Below are positions 14,879-15,563 of a DNA stretch of 15,563 bases, one piece after another (within the stretch, counting starts at the first letter, position 1; each line of letters starts with the position of its first letter). The DNA is taken from contig BLSF01000104.1 in NCBI GenBank assembly GCA_012862575.1, positions 64,001 to 79,563 on the forward strand. The letters run 5' to 3'. A program made the translations under genes and the position numbers. A model generated the notes under the pieces. That model was not told where the DNA came from, did no database searches, and saw nothing but the letters and a program-made list of their open reading frames with translations. Origin of the DNA: Parietichytrium sp. I65-24A (Eukaryota; Sar; Bigyra; Thraustochytrida; Thraustochytriidae).

Positions 14879-15563
14879 CTAAAAGCCCATGCGGCGACGC
14901 GGAAAGTTGTCCAGCTCGTCGCGGCCCTCCAGCACCTCCTGGCGCATTTCCTGAATGCGCTGGTCGAACTCCTCGGTGTAGCGCGCGGCGCGCTTGTCGA
15001 TGAGGCGCTCGCGCTGCAGCTCGACCTGGCGTATGCGGTCCTTCTCCTTGATCTGCTCCTCCAAGAGCGCGCGGTCGGCCATGCGGCGGCGCTGGTCGTC
15101 GTCCTGGCGCTGCTGAGCGGCCAGCTCCTCGCGCTGGTTCTGCGCGCGCAGGGCCGCGGCGAACGAGTCGTCCTCGGCCCTGCGGCGCTCCTCCAGCAGG
15201 CGGCGCTGCTCCAGCTGCTCTTGGCGCACGCGGTCGACCTCCTCCGCGAGCCTGTCGCGGTCCTCGGCCTCCTTCCTCCAGCGCGCCTCCTTCTTGGCCC
15301 ACTCCTTGTCGGACTCTGCCTGGCGCAGGCGCTCCAGGGCCTGCTCGTCCTCGCGCTCGCGCTCCGCCATGCGGCGCATCTCGTCGCGGAACTCGCGCTG
15401 GCCCTCGCGCAGCGCGCGCGCCTTGGCCCGCTGCAGCTGCTCCTGCTCGCGCTCGCCGGCCAGCGCCTCGCGCAGCAGGAAGGCGTCCAGCGCGCGCTCG
15501 GTCTCCCGCTGCTGCGCGCGCCCGCGCTCGCGCGCCGCGTTCTCGCGCTGCACGGCCTCGCCC
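14879..15563 (-). CDS. Long coiled-coil protein, TPH-domain (CFAP53/MNS1-like), C-terminal part
   Basis: The frame is open from the right edge to TAG at 14881-14879: 227 residues of C-terminus, with the start outside the window. Nearly the whole piece is one charged helix dominated by R, E, Q, A, K and D, with no proline or glycine run until the end (LDNFPRRRMGF). This composition and the ADRALLEEQIKEKDRIRQ-type segment near the C-terminus fit the trichohyalin-plectin homology family, whose members (CFAP53, CFAP45, MNS1, TCHP) are microtubule inner proteins of axonemes or centriolar proteins. Coiled coils resemble each other, so myosin-tail or other helical proteins remain possible. GC at third positions is much higher than in the neighbouring channel gene. 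No intron is seen in this part. If correct, the organism makes flagella. Confidence 0.55.
   Translation of the reverse strand, partial: GEAVQRENAARERGRAQQRETERALDAFLLREALAGEREQEQLQRAKARALREGQREFRDEMRRMAEREREDEQALERLRQAESDKEWAKKEARWRKEAEDRDRLAEEVDRVRQEQLEQRRLLEERRRAEDDSFAAALRAQNQREELAAQQRQDDDQRRRMADRALLEEQIKEKDRIRQVELQRERLIDKRAARYTEEFDQRIQEMRQEVLEGRDELDNFPRRRMGF

Noticed and set aside
14481-15302. 273-codon - strand frame overlapping the coiled-coil gene
   Set aside because: It is a second frame in GC-rich DNA with R/G/A/P-rich output running into CAAG-repeat leucine/cysteine runs; the coiled-coil frame is the coherent one.

Overview
This is a piece of nuclear DNA from a single-celled or simple flagellated eukaryote. 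The evidence is a spliced Pelota gene with GT-AG introns, a Golgi-tether subunit (COG6), a Slo-family potassium channel, a twin-CX9C protein of a family known from mitochondria, and a coiled-coil protein of axonemal type. Genes are compact and intron-poor: 3.5 kb of channel coding sequence and 2.05 kb of COG6 are uninterrupted. The DNA between them is full of microsatellites. This fits a microbial eukaryote such as a thraustochytrid-like stramenopile, but that placement is inference from style only and is weak.

Layout, left to right: 3' end of an unidentified gene on + (to 163); COG6 on - (412-2466); a divergent 1.07 kb promoter region with a likely 5'-UTR intron; a DUF3128/Emi1-like twin-CX9C gene on + (3539-3922); a Slo-family K+ channel on - (4277-7792); a 3.03 kb stretch with no convincing gene (7793-10826); an IQ-motif protein with a WW-like tail on + (10827-11558); Pelota/DOM34 on - in three exons (13751-13798, 12680-13303, 11850-12515); a 1.08 kb repeat-rich intergenic region; and the 3' end of a long coiled-coil gene on - that runs off the right edge (14879-15563).

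The genes are housekeeping or signalling genes from unrelated pathways: retrograde Golgi traffic, mitochondria, membrane excitability, ribosome rescue and probably the cilium. They are not an operon or a gene cluster. Neighbours are arranged in divergent and convergent pairs with short convergent gaps (248, 354 and 291 bp), so 3' UTRs probably overlap.

I found no transposon, CRISPR array, rRNA or tRNA. The points most worth a second look are the channel (Kv-like S4 charge ladder, no S0, no recognisable calcium bowl), the Pelota first exon hidden across a microsatellite-filled intron, the IQ/WW-like orphan protein, and the tendency of microsatellites to lie in introns and UTRs.
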